DNA of 64,000 nucleotides from the NCBI GenBank assembly GCA_902825945.1, contig CADECY010000037.1, positions 1 through 64,000 on the forward strand, given 5' to 3'. This DNA is from an uncultured Acidobacteriota bacterium (GTDB lineage: Bacteria > Acidobacteriota > Terriglobia > Bryobacterales > Bryobacteraceae). Below are positions 45,216 to 54,537 of the stretch, piece by piece (positions within the stretch are counted from its first letter, which is position 1; every line of letters starts with the position of its first letter). The notes beneath the pieces were generated by a model that searched no databases, had not been told where the DNA came from, and worked only from the letters and a program-made list of their open reading frames with translations. Both the position numbers and the translations under genes were made by a program.

Positions 45216-46640
45216 GTGCTTCTCATTGTCTTGGCCTTCGCATGGTGCTCGGTCTCGCTGGCGCAGCCCTTGGATCTCGCGATCAACAACGGGCGCGTGA
45301 TCGATCCGGCGAGCGGACTCGACGCGGTGCGGAACGTCGGGATTCGCGGGGGCAAGGTCGTGTCCGTGGGCACGGGCACACTCACGGCGAAGCGCTCGAT
45401 CGACGCCAAAGGGCTCATTGTCGCTCCCGGTTTCATCGACCTCCACTGGCACGGCAAGGACACGTCGAGCGACAGGTACGAGGCGATGGACGGCGTCACC
45501 GCGTCGTTCGAACTCGAGATCGGAACCGCGGATGTCGACGGCTGGTATCGGGCTCGGGAAGGCAAGTCGCAAATCCATCATGGCGTCGCGGCCGGGCATG
45601 CGCCGATCCGCATGCAGGTAATGCGGGATCCAGGCGAGTTTCTTCCCGCTGGTCCGGCGGCGAATCGCGAGGCAACGCCCGAGGAGGTGACTTCCATCCG
45701 GCAGCGCCTCGAGGCGGAACTGAAGAAAGGCGCGGTCGCGGTGGGCATTGGCGTGGCCTATACGAAGGCGGCATCACCGTTCGAGATCGTGGACATGTTC
45801 CGGATCGCGGCGCGTTTCGGCGCGCCAGTCCACACGCATATTCGCTTCGCGTCGAGTGTCGCGGCGGGAAACATGCGGCAGTTCGGATTGCTCGAAGTGA
45901 TCGCCGCGGCGGCTTCGACGGGCGCGCCGCTGCAGGTGGTCCACGTGAACTCGAGCGGGCAGGCCGACACCGCAGGCTTCCTCGAGATCATCCGAGGCGC
46001 CCGCGAACGGGGACTCGATGTCACGACCGAAGCCTATCCCTACACGGCCGGAGCGACGCGCATCGAGACGGCGATCTTCGACGGAGCCGAGGAGCGCGAC
46101 GATGCCTTCTTCGGTCAGCTCCAATGGATGGCCAACGGTGAGCGATTGACGCGCGAGACCTTCCGCAAGTATCGCAAGCAGGGCGGACCGGTGATCCTGC
46201 ACACCAATACCGAGGAGCGCGTTCGGCTGGCTGTCAAGAGTCCGTTGACGATGATCGCGAGCGATGGCTTCGACGTGCGCGCGCAGGGCCATCCGCGATC
46301 AGCGGGAACCTACACGCACATTCTGGGCCGATACGTGCGAGAGCGCGGCGATCTCACTTGGAACGAGGCGATTCGCAAGATGTCGCTGATGCCTGCCGAG
46401 CGGCTGGCCAAGCGCGTTCCGGCGATGCGCAACAAAGGCCGGATCCACCTGGGTGCCGATGCGGATCTAGCGGTGTTCGATCCGCGAACGGTGATCGATC
46501 ACGCGACCTACGAGAAGCCGGACCAGTTCTCCGAAGGGATGCGATGGGTGCTGGTCAACGGAGTGCCGGTGGTCGATGGCGGCAAGCCAGTCGAAGGCGT
46601 GTTCCCGGGGCACGGGATCCGCGCGCCGGTATCGCGATAG
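45216..46640 (+). CDS. Secreted D-aminoacylase-like amidohydrolase
   Basis: 474 residues from GTG 45216 with signal peptide (LLIVLAFAWCSVSLAQ). The amidohydrolase fold is marked by LAINNGRVIDPASGLDAVRN, the metal motif FIDLHWHG (HxH), LQVVHVNSSG, VTTEAYPYTAG, and TMIASDGFDVRAQGHPRSAG with the conserved Asp. The C-terminal beta-sandwich carries KGRIHLGADADLAVFDPRTV. Family members release D-amino acids or cleave isoaspartyl/dipeptide amides. It is divergent from the kinase and convergent with a small unknown gene that begins right after its stop. Paralogous to the gene at 57072. Confidence 0.87.
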   Translation: MLLIVLAFAWCSVSLAQPLDLAINNGRVIDPASGLDAVRNVGIRGGKVVSVGTGTLTAKRSIDAKGLIVAPGFIDLHWHGKDTSSDRYEAMDGVTASFELEIGTADVDGWYRAREGKSQIHHGVAAGHAPIRMQVMRDPGEFLPAGPAANREATPEEVTSIRQRLEAELKKGAVAVGIGVAYTKAASPFEIVDMFRIAARFGAPVHTHIRFASSVAAGNMRQFGLLEVIAAAASTGAPLQVVHVNSSGQADTAGFLEIIRGARERGLDVTTEAYPYTAGATRIETAIFDGAEERDDAFFGQLQWMANGERLTRETFRKYRKQGGPVILHTNTEERVRLAVKSPLTMIASDGFDVRAQGHPRSAGTYTHILGRYVRERGDLTWNEAIRKMSLMPAERLAKRVPAMRNKGRIHLGADADLAVFDPRTVIDHATYEKPDQFSEGMRWVLVNGVPVVDGGKPVEGVFPGHGIRAPVSR

Positions 46641-46994
46641 CTACTGCTGCTGCGACTCGGCACGATCGGCGAGGTCACAGAGGAAGCGGCCGAGCGCGCG
46701 CATGGTCTCGGTGTCGAGGTCCATCCAGATCGCGTATTGGCCGTCGAGCCTGCCGGTCTCGTGAACCACGAACTTTGCCTGCGCACGCGGTGCGATGGCG
46801 AAACGCGACGCTCCGGTCAGGCCGGCGGTCGCGGCGGGGATGTTGTCCGTGGCGCCGGTAACCGCGTCGAAGACGAGCGCGCGATCGCCGTATTCCGGGA
46901 TCGCCTCGCGGAGGGCTCGCGGAAAGATCACCATGTTCGGATACCGCGGCGCAGGCGCGGCTGGCGATCCGGCTGGAGGCTTGACGAGGTCCAT
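46641..46994 (-). CDS. Small cytosolic protein of unknown function
   Basis: 117 residues, no signal peptide. Sequence such as RYPNMVIFPRALREAIPEYG, NIPAATAGLTGASRFAIAP and YAIWMDLDTETMRALGRFLC looks well folded and codon use resembles neighbouring genes. I recognise no family. It lies directly downstream of the YfiT-like DinB gene on the same strand (9 bp gap), so the two are probably co-transcribed. Confidence 0.65.
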   Translation of the reverse strand: MDLVKPPAGSPAAPAPRYPNMVIFPRALREAIPEYGDRALVFDAVTGATDNIPAATAGLTGASRFAIAPRAQAKFVVHETGRLDGQYAIWMDLDTETMRALGRFLCDLADRAESQQQ

Positions 46995-47003
46995 TGCCTC
47001 AGG

Positions 47004-47513
47004 CTATCGAATCAAGCCGAGATGCGCTACGTGATGATTGCCGTGCCAGGCGTACAACTGGATCGTGGTGACGAGATCGCGCGTGCCCGATTCCGGATGC
47101 AGGAAGAGCCGGCCCAACTGTTCTGGCGTCAGCGAGCGCAGCAGGATGACCCAGCGTTCGTGCAGCGAGTCGAGCAGGCGCAGCGAGATCTCGACATCGG
47201 CCGACTTGGCGTCGGGCAGTTCGGCCCAGAGGTGCTCTTCGTAGGCCTTGATCACCGGGTTGTCCTCAGTGAGCGCCCAGCGGAATCGCACGTAAGAGTT
47301 GATGTGGCTGTCGGCGGTGTGATGGACGACCTGACGCGCGGTCCAGCCGCCGGGGCGATAGGGCCGGTCGAGCCCGCCGGGAGGCAACGCGGCGACCGCG
47401 GCACGCATCCGCGAGGGCAGCGAGGCGATCTCATCGATCCACGCCGCGATCTGCGCGGGCTTTGCCTCGGGCACCACCGTGAACGGCCCGATCGGATACT
47501 GCAGTTCCGTCAT
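47004..47513 (-). CDS. DinB/YfiT-family metal-dependent protein
   Basis: 169 residues. The opening LQYPIGPFTVVPEAKPAQIA and the three-His arrangement QVVHHTADSH (His64/65) plus WHGNHHVAHL (His160, His164) match YfiT/BstA-type proteins of the DinB four-helix family, which are thiol transferases or metal-dependent hydrolases. All metal-binding residues are present. Bacillithiol partner genes are not in the window, so the thiol used is unknown. Cytosolic; in line with the small gene downstream and the SYLF gene upstream (13 bp). Confidence 0.88.
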   Translation of the reverse strand: MTELQYPIGPFTVVPEAKPAQIAAWIDEIASLPSRMRAAVAALPPGGLDRPYRPGGWTARQVVHHTADSHINSYVRFRWALTEDNPVIKAYEEHLWAELPDAKSADVEISLRLLDSLHERWVILLRSLTPEQLGRLFLHPESGTRDLVTTIQLYAWHGNHHVAHLGLIR

Positions 47514-47526
47514 CGCGGACCTCCTG

Positions 47527-48207
47527 TTACTTGGCTCTTCGGCTCGAGTACTTGTTCAGCAGTTCGTGGAGCTTCTTCGAAGGCTCGGGTACGGCGCGGT
47601 CGCCGAGCACGATGTCCTTGTTGAGGAGCTTGGCACCATAGAGTTCGTTGTTGGCGTCATGATCACCGCGCATGGTCGCGCCCTGCAGCGAGACGCCGGC
47701 GAACAAGCCGCGGGCTCGCGACCACGTCAGGATCTCGGCGGTCATCATCGCGTCGGTCTCGGCGGTGGCCGTGCGTCCCACAGGCCCCGCTGCCGCGCTT
47801 GCGTCGCCGCCGAGCGTGAACTTCGTCGTGCCGAGAAGGCGCTTGGCGCCGCGCTCGTTCATGATCAGCATGACGACATCAGTCTCCGACCCGCCGATCT
47901 GGAATCCGACGCTGCCGCCTTCGACGCGGACTCCGCCGGGGGCGCTCCAGCCCGCTTCCTTCTTGCGGCAGAATGCGAAGCCGCGGCCGAACTTGGCTCC
48001 GATGATGAACGCGCCCTTCTTGAGGCCGGGTACGACGACCACGCATTCCGACTTGTCGAGCAGTTTCTGTGGAATGGCGCGATCGGCGACATCCATGATT
48101 TCGCGGAAGACGTCGGCGGCCGCGTCGAGCCGCTTGGCAGCATCGGACTCAGCGGCCACGGCGAGGACGGCCGCGACGGGGAGGGTTAAAACAATTCTGT
48201 ACCACAT
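47527..48207 (-). CDS. SYLF (Ysc84-type) lipid-binding domain protein, secreted
   Basis: 226 residues, signal peptide (YRIVLTLPVAAVLAVAAE), so it is probably periplasmic. The SYLF domain is evident: AIPQKLLDKSECVVVVPGLK, GAFIIGAKFGRGFAFCRK, GWSAPGGVRVEGGSVGFQIG, ETDVVMLIMNERGAKRLL, TWSRARGLFAGVSLQGA and ELYGAKLLNKDIVLGDRAVP. The domain binds phospholipids in other organisms; the bacterial role is not well defined. It starts the run SYLF - YfiT - small protein. Confidence 0.92.
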   Translation of the reverse strand: MWYRIVLTLPVAAVLAVAAESDAAKRLDAAADVFREIMDVADRAIPQKLLDKSECVVVVPGLKKGAFIIGAKFGRGFAFCRKKEAGWSAPGGVRVEGGSVGFQIGGSETDVVMLIMNERGAKRLLGTTKFTLGGDASAAAGPVGRTATAETDAMMTAEILTWSRARGLFAGVSLQGATMRGDHDANNELYGAKLLNKDIVLGDRAVPEPSKKLHELLNKYSSRRAK

Positions 48208-48408
48208 TGTTCTATTATCCCAGTTTTGACAGGCCCGAGTGCCGCGCGAGGTTGCGCGCCGGGCGTTGCGGGGCCGCCTGTGCGAGCGGCCCGGTTCAAC
48301 TCAATGAGCTGGCTGGCGCGCCTCGGTAACGGCGCCTCAGGTTTGGCGAACGCTACCCCCAGGCGTTGCGGGCGCGCCGATACGGCGGGCGTTTGCCGGG
48401 CGCGCGGC

Positions 48409-51400
48409 CTATGGAATGGTGAAGTTGGTGATGCCGCCTTCGCCCTGATCGGACCACGGACCCCAACCCGTGTTCGAGCTGGCGGTGCATGTGGTGCCCG
48501 TGGTGCAGACGCGCATGATCGCCGTGTAGTTGGCGCCGCCGCCGGTCAGCGGAACCTGGACGAAGATGGCGGAAGTCAGGCCGGTGGCCGCCGGGAACAC
48601 TTGGCCCGTGCGGGCCACGTAATACTGATAGAGGCGTCCGGCGAGCGAGCCTTGTGCGTCGGGAATCGGCGTCCATTGCAGGAAAACGTTTCCGGCCTGC
48701 GTGTTGGTGCTATTGTGTTGCGGCGCGGTTGGCGTGGGCGAGTTCGGATTCCGTCCGCGAGTGGAGAAGCCCTGCGGGGGACCCGTGATCGCGGCTCCGC
48801 CTCCCACCGGGATGGCTTGCACGAGCGCGTCATAGCGGCTGGCGGTGTTGAACGACGCCGCCCAGAAGTTGGTTGTGGTGAGGATGTCGAGGGCCGGCTG
48901 CTGGCGTGAGAAGTCCTGCACGAAGAGGCGGTAGATGAAGTTGCTGCCGTTGTCGCCCGCGACGCGATTCCAGGAGAAGGTAACCGTCACGGCGTTGGTC
49001 CCGGTGTCGATCGTCCTGCCGCCCACAGGCGTGCCGATGATCGGCACGGTGGGATTTCCGAAGTTCGGATTGATACCGAAGCCTGCGCTGAAGGGTCCGC
49101 AGCCGTCGCCGGTGCAGCCTTGAACGACGACGGTCGCGGCGCCATTGGGAATCAGGAATGTCGCGTTGGTAGCCGATACCTGACGGGATGCGACGGTCAA
49201 GGCTCCGCCACCAGGACCGGAATTCGGCTGTACGACCTGAATCACATAGAGGTCGGCACCGGCGACGGCGTTCCAGTTACAGGTCAACTGATTCACGCTG
49301 GACACGTTGGTGACGTTACATCCGAGCCCAGTGGGAGCGACGGTGGGTGGCGCGAGCAAGGTGACCGTGAAATTGACGACTCCACCAGCCCCGGTATTGC
49401 CGCAAATCCCCGAGCAGGCCCGGATCTCCGCGCGGTAGGTACCACTCTTCATGGTGTAGATCGTATTCAGGCCGGTGACGCGGATCTTGAGCTCGATGGT
49501 GTTGCTCGGCGTGTTGAAGATGGTGAGTTCGTAGTCATTGGCGGCGGTCACCTGGGTCCAGGTGAAGTTGATGGTGGAGGCCGAGATGGTGGCGCCGGCG
49601 GTGGGGTTGGTAAGCGTGGGGGTCCCGGATGGCGCGGCCACCTGGATTTCGAAAGTGCGTTGCGCGAAGTAGCCGCATGTCGTGAACGCATTCCCAGTGC
49701 ATGCCCGCACCTTGAAGACGTAGGTTCCGTTCGGAAGGTCAATCAGAGAGGAGAGCGATCCGCCGCCAGAGAGCTGACCGCTGAAGACGACGCTTTGGGT
49801 GAACCAGTTCACCACTTGGAGGTCGTAACCAGTGGCGCCGCTCACGGCGGTCCATTGCGTGGTGACGGCGCTGGTGTTGATAATCTGGCCCACGCCCGGC
49901 GTGACGACCTGGGGGACGCCGATCGCGGCGGAGGCACCTGGATCGATACGCATGACAATGGCGTCGAGCCCGGCTTGGCGCGGTTGCACCTGATTCAATG
50001 TCTGGAAGTCGTAGGAAGAACTCTGCCCCCCCATCCAGAGGCGTCCGTTATTGTCGAGACCGATGCCCCAGACGGAGTCGTTGTCCTGGCCGCCGTAAAA
50101 GCCCAGGTATTCGGGGGCGTTGCCGGCGGGGACGAGCTTGCCAACCATCACATCGCTCGTCTGGAAGTCCGAGACGCTCCAAGAGAGGAACCCGGGCGGG
50201 TTGACGCCCCCGAGATTGGCCGATGCCGAGTAGCCGGAGAAGAAGAGCGCGCCTGTCGAATCCACGGCCACGCACGTGACTTCGTCATCGCCTCCCCCAC
50301 CGATGAAGGTGGAGTAGCTTAGGGCGGTACCGTTTGCGTTGAGCTTCGTCACGACACCATCCACTGTCGACGAATAGCCTCGCCATTGGTTTGCGAGGGG
50401 GTAGTTCGGCGAGCGGCTCTTACCCCCGATGTAGGCGCTGCCCGACGCATCGACGGCCACATCGACCATCACGTCCTCGAATTGGCCTCCCAGGTAAGTA
50501 GAGTAGGCAAGCGTATTGTTCGAAGCGCCCGCGGGAACGGGGTTGATCTTGGTGGCAAAGCCGTCGCGGATCGCGACCGGGGTGTCATTGAAAGTGGAAT
50601 CGAACGCTCCGGAAGTGGTTGGGAAGTTGTTCGATGAGGTGGCGCCAGCCACGAACATCGACCCGCCTTGCACCTGGACGCCCCACGCGGTTTCGATACC
50701 GCTGCCTCCAAGGTAGGTCCCGAAAAGCAACTGATTTCCGGAGAGCTTGGCGACAAAGGCATCGAACGGCCCGGCCAGGGCTGCCTGGGAAGGCTTCACG
50801 ACCGGAAAGTTGGCGGCGGCGGTCTCGCCAACCACGTAGATACCAGTGGCATCCACCGCTACCATCAGGCCGCGCTCATTGCCCTGTCCGCCCAGGTAGG
50901 TCGAAAGAACGAGCCCGTTGCCAGCGGCGTTCAGGCGGGCGACAAAGGCGTCGAAGAACTCAAACTGGGGTGGATTGCTGCCCGCGATCGTCGAGATCCG
51001 GTTCGAGTTGTAGGCGAGATAGGCGTTGACCAGCGGCAGACTGGTGGATGATGTCTGACCGGTAATGACTGCCTCGCCGTTTGCCTGATCCACCGTGATG
51101 CCTAGGCCCGAAGTGGCCCCATCATTTCCACCATAGAAAGTCGAGTAGACGACCTGGTTGTTCGCGTTGTACTTCTGAACGAAGACTCTCGACGTGGTGC
51201 TGCCCGTTCCGGGGTTGGTCACGGGAAAGTTCGCGGAGGCCGTCTGACCGACCACGTAAGCGTTGCCGTTTCCCTCGACCGCGATGCGGCGGATATCGTC
51301 GCCGGCGCTGCCACCCGCGAAGGTCGCGAAGGTAAGCACGGGATCGATCACCACGGGCTTGGCGCGATCATAGCGGGCGAGTTCGAAGGTAACGCGTGAG

Positions 51401-52086
51401 CCGCGGATCCGGTAGTTTCCCGCGATCTCGACGCGCTTGCCGTTTTCGATCTGGTAGACGAGCGGCTTATGCTGGCGGAGTTCGCCGGCACCTGTGGCGA
51501 GCAGGAGGTCACCGTTCTCGGCTGTGCTCAGTTTGGCGCCGTCGTAGGCAAGGCGGATCACATCGGGATCGACGCCGGGAGCGACAACGAAGTCATACTC
51601 GAGGCGATTCTGGTTGCCGTAGTAGACCATGTCGACGCCTTCGTAGACGCCCTTCACCTCGACCTTCGAATAGTTGGGGACGTTGGTCCGCCACTTGGAG
51701 GGATCGTTCCCAAAGAGGTAGTTCGAAACTCCCGGCTGGGGCTCGAGGCCGCGGATCGATTGTGGCTTGCGCGCGCCTTCGAGGTGCATGCGGATGGTTT
51801 CGGTTTGCCAGACCGGAGTCTTGAAACAGCCGGATTCATGACGTCCGCAGCCATCGGTTATCTTTTTGCGCACGACGAGAAAGGTTTCGTTGGCGGTCAG
51901 CATCATCGTCGCGGATCCGCCGCGGGATACGAAGCTGACACTCGGGTCCGCCTGACCCATATTGGGCTCGAATTGCAAGGGAGCGCGGCTGATCGACGCC
52001 AGTCTCGCGGCCTCCCTTTCCGGTGCCGCCCCAGCCACGGCGCAGGCCAGCGCCCACGCACTCCATGCGAGTTTCTTCGTTCTCAT
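48409..52086 (-). CDS. Giant secreted SBBP-repeat protein with fibronectin-like C-terminus
   Basis: 1,225 residues with signal peptide (LAWSAWALACAVAGAAP). The N-terminus (PLQFEPNMGQADPSVSFVSR, NVPNYSKVEVKGVYEGVDMV, VIDPVLTFATFAGGS) is the conserved leader of acidobacterial SBBP proteins. About ten ~60-residue beta-propeller repeats follow (LAYSTYLGGQFEDVMVDVAV, ALSYSTFIGGGGDDEVTCVA). After ~720 come several fibronectin-type-III-like domains (GVPQVVTPGVGQIINTSAVT onward). No catalytic residues seen; likely a cell-surface or matrix protein. The longest gene here; it ends in a serine/threonine-rich tail without a sorting motif. Confidence 0.9.
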   Translation of the reverse strand: MRTKKLAWSAWALACAVAGAAPEREAARLASISRAPLQFEPNMGQADPSVSFVSRGGSATMMLTANETFLVVRKKITDGCGRHESGCFKTPVWQTETIRMHLEGARKPQSIRGLEPQPGVSNYLFGNDPSKWRTNVPNYSKVEVKGVYEGVDMVYYGNQNRLEYDFVVAPGVDPDVIRLAYDGAKLSTAENGDLLLATGAGELRQHKPLVYQIENGKRVEIAGNYRIRGSRVTFELARYDRAKPVVIDPVLTFATFAGGSAGDDIRRIAVEGNGNAYVVGQTASANFPVTNPGTGSTTSRVFVQKYNANNQVVYSTFYGGNDGATSGLGITVDQANGEAVITGQTSSTSLPLVNAYLAYNSNRISTIAGSNPPQFEFFDAFVARLNAAGNGLVLSTYLGGQGNERGLMVAVDATGIYVVGETAAANFPVVKPSQAALAGPFDAFVAKLSGNQLLFGTYLGGSGIETAWGVQVQGGSMFVAGATSSNNFPTTSGAFDSTFNDTPVAIRDGFATKINPVPAGASNNTLAYSTYLGGQFEDVMVDVAVDASGSAYIGGKSRSPNYPLANQWRGYSSTVDGVVTKLNANGTALSYSTFIGGGGDDEVTCVAVDSTGALFFSGYSASANLGGVNPPGFLSWSVSDFQTSDVMVGKLVPAGNAPEYLGFYGGQDNDSVWGIGLDNNGRLWMGGQSSSYDFQTLNQVQPRQAGLDAIVMRIDPGASAAIGVPQVVTPGVGQIINTSAVTTQWTAVSGATGYDLQVVNWFTQSVVFSGQLSGGGSLSSLIDLPNGTYVFKVRACTGNAFTTCGYFAQRTFEIQVAAPSGTPTLTNPTAGATISASTINFTWTQVTAANDYELTIFNTPSNTIELKIRVTGLNTIYTMKSGTYRAEIRACSGICGNTGAGGVVNFTVTLLAPPTVAPTGLGCNVTNVSSVNQLTCNWNAVAGADLYVIQVVQPNSGPGGGALTVASRQVSATNATFLIPNGAATVVVQGCTGDGCGPFSAGFGINPNFGNPTVPIIGTPVGGRTIDTGTNAVTVTFSWNRVAGDNGSNFIYRLFVQDFSRQQPALDILTTTNFWAASFNTASRYDALVQAIPVGGGAAITGPPQGFSTRGRNPNSPTPTAPQHNSTNTQAGNVFLQWTPIPDAQGSLAGRLYQYYVARTGQVFPAATGLTSAIFVQVPLTGGGANYTAIMRVCTTGTTCTASSNTGWGPWSDQGEGGITNFTIP

Positions 52087-52307
52087 TTTCTTACAATCGC
52101 TCCACTTCCAGAATGCTCATCAAACGACACGGTCCCCCTAGTTTGCCTCGAGAGGCGGGACCTCGTGCCTGCCCACGCGTACCTGACTTGCCGGTACCCG
52201 TTCACGTGCAATCGCTTCTTTTCAGGATAGTACTTTTGGTGGCGCGGTTCGGATGCGCCATTTTGGTATTCTGGGGCTTCATCACCATCTTTCGAAGAGG
52301 AGCCTTC

Positions 52308-53582
52308 ATGTCCGAATCCGTATCCCGCCGTGGATTTGTCCGCGCCACCGCAACGGCTGCCGCGCCCGCGTTCCTGCCGCAACTCTCCGCCGCCGACACC
52401 GTCAATCTCGGCTTCATTGGGGTGGGCACGCGGGGCAACTACCTGGTGGACCGCATGTACGCCGGTTCCGGCGACATGATCAAAGTGCTCGGGATCTGCG
52501 ATACCTACGAAGGGCATCGCGCGCGGGCCAAGGACAAGGTCCAGACGAAGGGCAAGAACACCCCCGAAGTTCACATCGACTACCAGGATCTGCTCAAGAA
52601 CAACGACATCTCGACGGTCGTCATCGCGACGCCGGAGCATCTGCATCATTCGATGACGATCGCCGCGCTGAAAGCTGGCAAGAACGTCTACATCGAAAAG
52701 CCACTGGCGCACACGATCGAGGAAGGCGAAGAGATCCTGAAGGTGGCGCGCCAGGCGAAAAAGCTCGTGCAAGTGGGCACGCAGAATCGCAGCAACACGC
52801 TCTATCAGGAAGCCAAGAAGATGGTGGCGAACGGCATGATCGGCGAGTGCCACTACGTCCGCGCCTTCTGGTACCGCAACGCGCTCAACACGGGCGCACC
52901 GGCGTGGCGCTACAACATTCCAGGCGACACCACGGAGCAGAACACAGACTGGAAGCGATTCCTGGGGCCCGCGCCCAAACGAGGCTTCGACAAGAATCGC
53001 TACTTCCAATGGCGGCTGTATTGGGACTACTCGGGTGGGATCTCGACGGACCTATTGGTCCACCAGACCGACATCACGAACTTCGTGCTCGGCAAGACCG
53101 TGCCCGCGTCGTGCATGGCGTCTGGCGGCGTGTTCCGCTACACCCAGGGCGATGATCGCGACGTGCCCGACACATTCAGCGCGATCTACGACTACGCGGA
53201 CAAGTTCCACCTGAACTATAGCTGTTATCTGGGCAACGAACAGTTCGGTTATGGCGAGCAGTTCTGCGGCAACGAAGGCACGCTCGAAGTGCTGAACCGG
53301 CAGGCGCTGATCTTCACGCCGGAGAAGTTCTACGGCAAGCCTCCTGCTCATGTGGCGGCACGGCAGGCGACCAAGATCGAGAAGCCGGGCAATGACAATC
53401 TGGCGGTCGAGGCGCATCTGCGGAATCTGATCGAGGCAGTGCAAGGAAAGACGAAGGAACTGGTGGCGCCGGTCGAGGTGGGCCAGCAGGCGGCGATCGG
53501 TGGTCACATGGCGACGCTTTCGTTCCGGGCGGGCAAGAAGGTTACCTGGGATGACCGCACGCGGAAGCATCGGTTCGTGTAG
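52308..53582 (+). CDS. Exported Gfo/Idh/MocA-family oxidoreductase
   Basis: 424 residues from ATG 52308 with a GAAGAGGAG site 8 nt upstream; an upstream in-frame start would overlap the SBBP promoter region. Twin-arginine leader (VSRRGFVRATATAAAPAFLP). The Rossmann domain starts VNLGFIGVGTRGNYLVDRMY; the family motif EKPLAH (YIEKPLAHTIEEGEEILKVA) marks the catalytic Lys. YWDYSGGISTDLLVHQTDI is the substrate-side helix with His. It likely oxidises or isomerises a sugar or inositol derivative in the periplasm with tightly bound NAD(P). Divergent from the SBBP gene. Confidence 0.92.
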   Translation: MSESVSRRGFVRATATAAAPAFLPQLSAADTVNLGFIGVGTRGNYLVDRMYAGSGDMIKVLGICDTYEGHRARAKDKVQTKGKNTPEVHIDYQDLLKNNDISTVVIATPEHLHHSMTIAALKAGKNVYIEKPLAHTIEEGEEILKVARQAKKLVQVGTQNRSNTLYQEAKKMVANGMIGECHYVRAFWYRNALNTGAPAWRYNIPGDTTEQNTDWKRFLGPAPKRGFDKNRYFQWRLYWDYSGGISTDLLVHQTDITNFVLGKTVPASCMASGGVFRYTQGDDRDVPDTFSAIYDYADKFHLNYSCYLGNEQFGYGEQFCGNEGTLEVLNRQALIFTPEKFYGKPPAHVAARQATKIEKPGNDNLAVEAHLRNLIEAVQGKTKELVAPVEVGQQAAIGGHMATLSFRAGKKVTWDDRTRKHRFV

Positions 53583-53629
53583 AGAACTGCTCCGTTTCAT
53601 TTTTCACGCAGACACGCAGAGGCACGCGG

Positions 53630-53881
53630 TCATGGTTGCCTCTGTTGCCATTTTTCGTTCGCCTCGAGCATGGCTTCGCGGATCGCCTTTTCGGCTTCCG
53701 GGAAGCGCGGGAGGACTCTTGCGATCGCGGCGAAGGCGTAGGCGTAGTCCGCGCAAGGGTCCTCCGGGCTGCCGGGGACGGGCACACTACGGGCGTGGCC
53801 CTCGGTTGTACTGTTCGCGGCGGCGCACGGACAGTAGCGGACGCGGGGTTTGACTCCGTTTTTCGTGGTGCTCCAGAGCAT
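53630..53881 (-). CDS. Small hypothetical protein
   Basis: 83 residues from ATG 53881 (MLWSTTKNGVKPRVRYCPC). A basic, Cys-bearing N-terminus and an amphipathic helical C-terminus (FPEAEKAIREAMLEANEKW) give it a protein-like composition. It begins 14 bp after the stop of the upstream hypothetical gene, suggesting one transcript. No family recognised. Confidence 0.55.
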   Translation of the reverse strand: MLWSTTKNGVKPRVRYCPCAAANSTTEGHARSVPVPGSPEDPCADYAYAFAAIARVLPRFPEAEKAIREAMLEANEKWQQRQP

Positions 53882-53895
53882 TGGTTCTCCGCTTT

Positions 53896-54537
53896 CTACG
53901 CAGCGTCCGGTGCTTTGCCGGGTTCGTTTGGAAAAATCGTGTCTTGGGCCGGCTTGGCCGGCATTTCGACGATGTTCGGTTGCTGTGTGCGAGCCTCTGT
54001 CTTCGCCGTCTGTTCGGCCTTTTCGGCGCGCTCGCGCTCTTCGCGCTTGCGGTCCTCTTGCAGTTCCTTCAGCTTGTCGTGCGACTTCTGGAACATGCGC
54101 GAGAGGCGGACGATCTGGCGCTCGATGTTGGCGAGAGCCCTGGCGTTGTTCTCGAAGTTCTTGCGATAGGCGAGGGCGATCTTGATCGACTCGTCGACCT
54201 CGGCCTCGAAGGTCTTGCCGAGTTCGGGTTCGATGGCGCAGAGGGCGAGGTCCATGAGTCCGGTCTCGATGGCCTCGGCGCGGACGCGCTTCCATTGCGC
54301 GTTGACCATTTCCTGGACGAGGGAGCCCTCGGCGAGGTTGGCGGGCTGGAAGGTGTCGGCGAAGTCCGCCGCGAGACGTGCGTAGTCCTCGGGATTTTCG
54401 TTCTGGAGGACGACGACCTTGTTGGAGGTGAGTCCGTGCTTGATCGCGTTGAGGCTGGACTTGGCCTTGCCTTCCTCGGAGACCGGTCCGTTGGAGCGTG
54501 CGCCGTTGGCGCGAGAAGTTTCGCTGCGGTTGAGCAT
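53896..54537 (-). CDS. Hypothetical protein with AIKHGLTS N-terminal motif
   Basis: 213 residues. The N-terminus NRSETSRANGARSNGPVSEE followed by GKAKSSLNAIKHGLTSNKVV is a pattern I recognise from multi-copy hypothetical proteins of Acidobacteriota and Planctomycetota (RANAxxSTGPxTxEGKxxSxxNAxKHGL). The rest is helical and charged: ANIERQIVRLSRMFQKSHDK and KELQEDRKREERERAEKAEQ form a coiled coil. No membrane segment. Function unknown; the N-terminal motif may bind nucleic acid. The ATG directly follows an upstream in-frame TAA, and the small gene downstream is probably co-transcribed. Confidence 0.7.
   Translation of the reverse strand: MLNRSETSRANGARSNGPVSEEGKAKSSLNAIKHGLTSNKVVVLQNENPEDYARLAADFADTFQPANLAEGSLVQEMVNAQWKRVRAEAIETGLMDLALCAIEPELGKTFEAEVDESIKIALAYRKNFENNARALANIERQIVRLSRMFQKSHDKLKELQEDRKREERERAEKAEQTAKTEARTQQPNIVEMPAKPAQDTIFPNEPGKAPDAA

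Noticed and set aside
42979..45300. 773-codon plus-strand open frame
   Set aside because: It mirrors the Ser/Thr kinase gene, lacks recognisable motifs and would overlap two supported genes; a codon-bias artefact.
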